From Litoreibacter halocynthiae (GTDB taxonomy: Bacteria > Pseudomonadota > Alphaproteobacteria > Rhodobacterales > Rhodobacteraceae), in NCBI RefSeq assembly GCF_004365635.1, contig NZ_SOBH01000002.1, forward strand, positions 434,001 through 498,000: a stretch of 64,000 nt of DNA, written 5' to 3'. The notes under the pieces were generated by a model that worked only from the letters and a program-made list of their open reading frames with translations, had not been told where the DNA came from and did no database searches. Positions 63,969 through 64,000 of this stretch are shown one piece after another (position 1 is the first letter of the stretch; each line of letters begins with the position of its first letter). Made by a program: the position numbers and the translations under genes.

Positions 63969-64000
63969 TTGCCCTGCCCGTTTTTGTCCTTTCGGTGCAG

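Noticed and set aside
1-64000. CRISPR arrays, insertion sequences, phage genes, tRNA or rRNA genes
   Set aside because: No spaced direct repeats, transposase or integrase motifs, cloverleaf-like or ribosomal sequences were seen in the intergenic regions read by eye; a tool-based search was not possible.

Overview
This 64 kb window looks like chromosomal core plus lightly accessory DNA from a marine alphaproteobacterium of the Rhodobacterales, most likely the Roseobacter clade. The evidence is the ruvCAB-ybgC-tolQRAB-pal-cpoB-tilS-ftsH order, the lone homospermidine synthase, the Hint-domain protein, the DUF1127 and DUF6500 small proteins, folD next to fhs, EI-Ntr (PtsP) next to lysC, and the moderately high GC content. 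I see no rRNA, tRNA, CRISPR array, insertion sequence, integrase or phage gene.

Layout. (1) 1-3.2 kb: an ATG-overlapped operon of a UPF0104-type membrane protein, a DprE1-like FAD oxidase and a DprE2-like short-chain reductase, the pair that epimerises polyprenyl-phospho-ribose to arabinose. (2) 3.7-19.1 kb: a Tad/Flp pilus locus. It holds a lytic transglycosylase, three small Flp prepilins, cpaB, the secretin cpaC, an OmpA-type lipoprotein, cpaE/tadZ, cpaF/tadA, tadB, tadC, two TPR lipoproteins and a prepilin peptidase, followed by a convergent GT-C-like membrane protein and an AAA ATPase. (3) 19.1-26.1 kb: Lhr-like helicase and PdeM nuclease, a thioesterase, the one-carbon genes folD and fhs, and a MOSC protein. 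(4) 26.2-39.1 kb: one long minus-strand array, ruvC-ruvA-ruvB, three little-known genes, then ybgC, the Tol-Pal system, tilS and ftsH. (5) 39.4-48.6 kb: a DUF1127 protein, then minus-strand prmA, a transporter, a secreted unknown, adk, acs, homospermidine synthase and rpsD. (6) 49-56 kb: a small membrane protein, a Hint protein paired with an M50-type protease, an LpxR-like outer-membrane protein, modABC, and a threonine dehydratase-like enzyme. (7) 56-64 kb: a histone-deacetylase-like hydrolase, NUDIX, DUF1178, a membrane-tethered monooxygenase-like protein, lysC, ptsP, an EcsC-family protein and a GNAT acetyltransferase.

The observations I rate highest are regulatory or contextual. A common promoter-like element (T-C/T-T-C/T-GCC, then about 12 bases, then GATA or a variant) sits upstream of all three flp genes, and a weaker copy sits upstream of cpaE. 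Perfect TTAA-N7-TTAA boxes (the CtrA consensus) lie upstream of flp1 and of the Hint gene. The lysC Shine-Dalgarno can be paired away in a nested hairpin. A polyprenyl-arabinose pathway and a GT-C-like protein flank the pilus locus, which recalls the arabinosylated type IV pilins of some Pseudomonas. All functional links beyond family membership are inference, made by eye without database searches.
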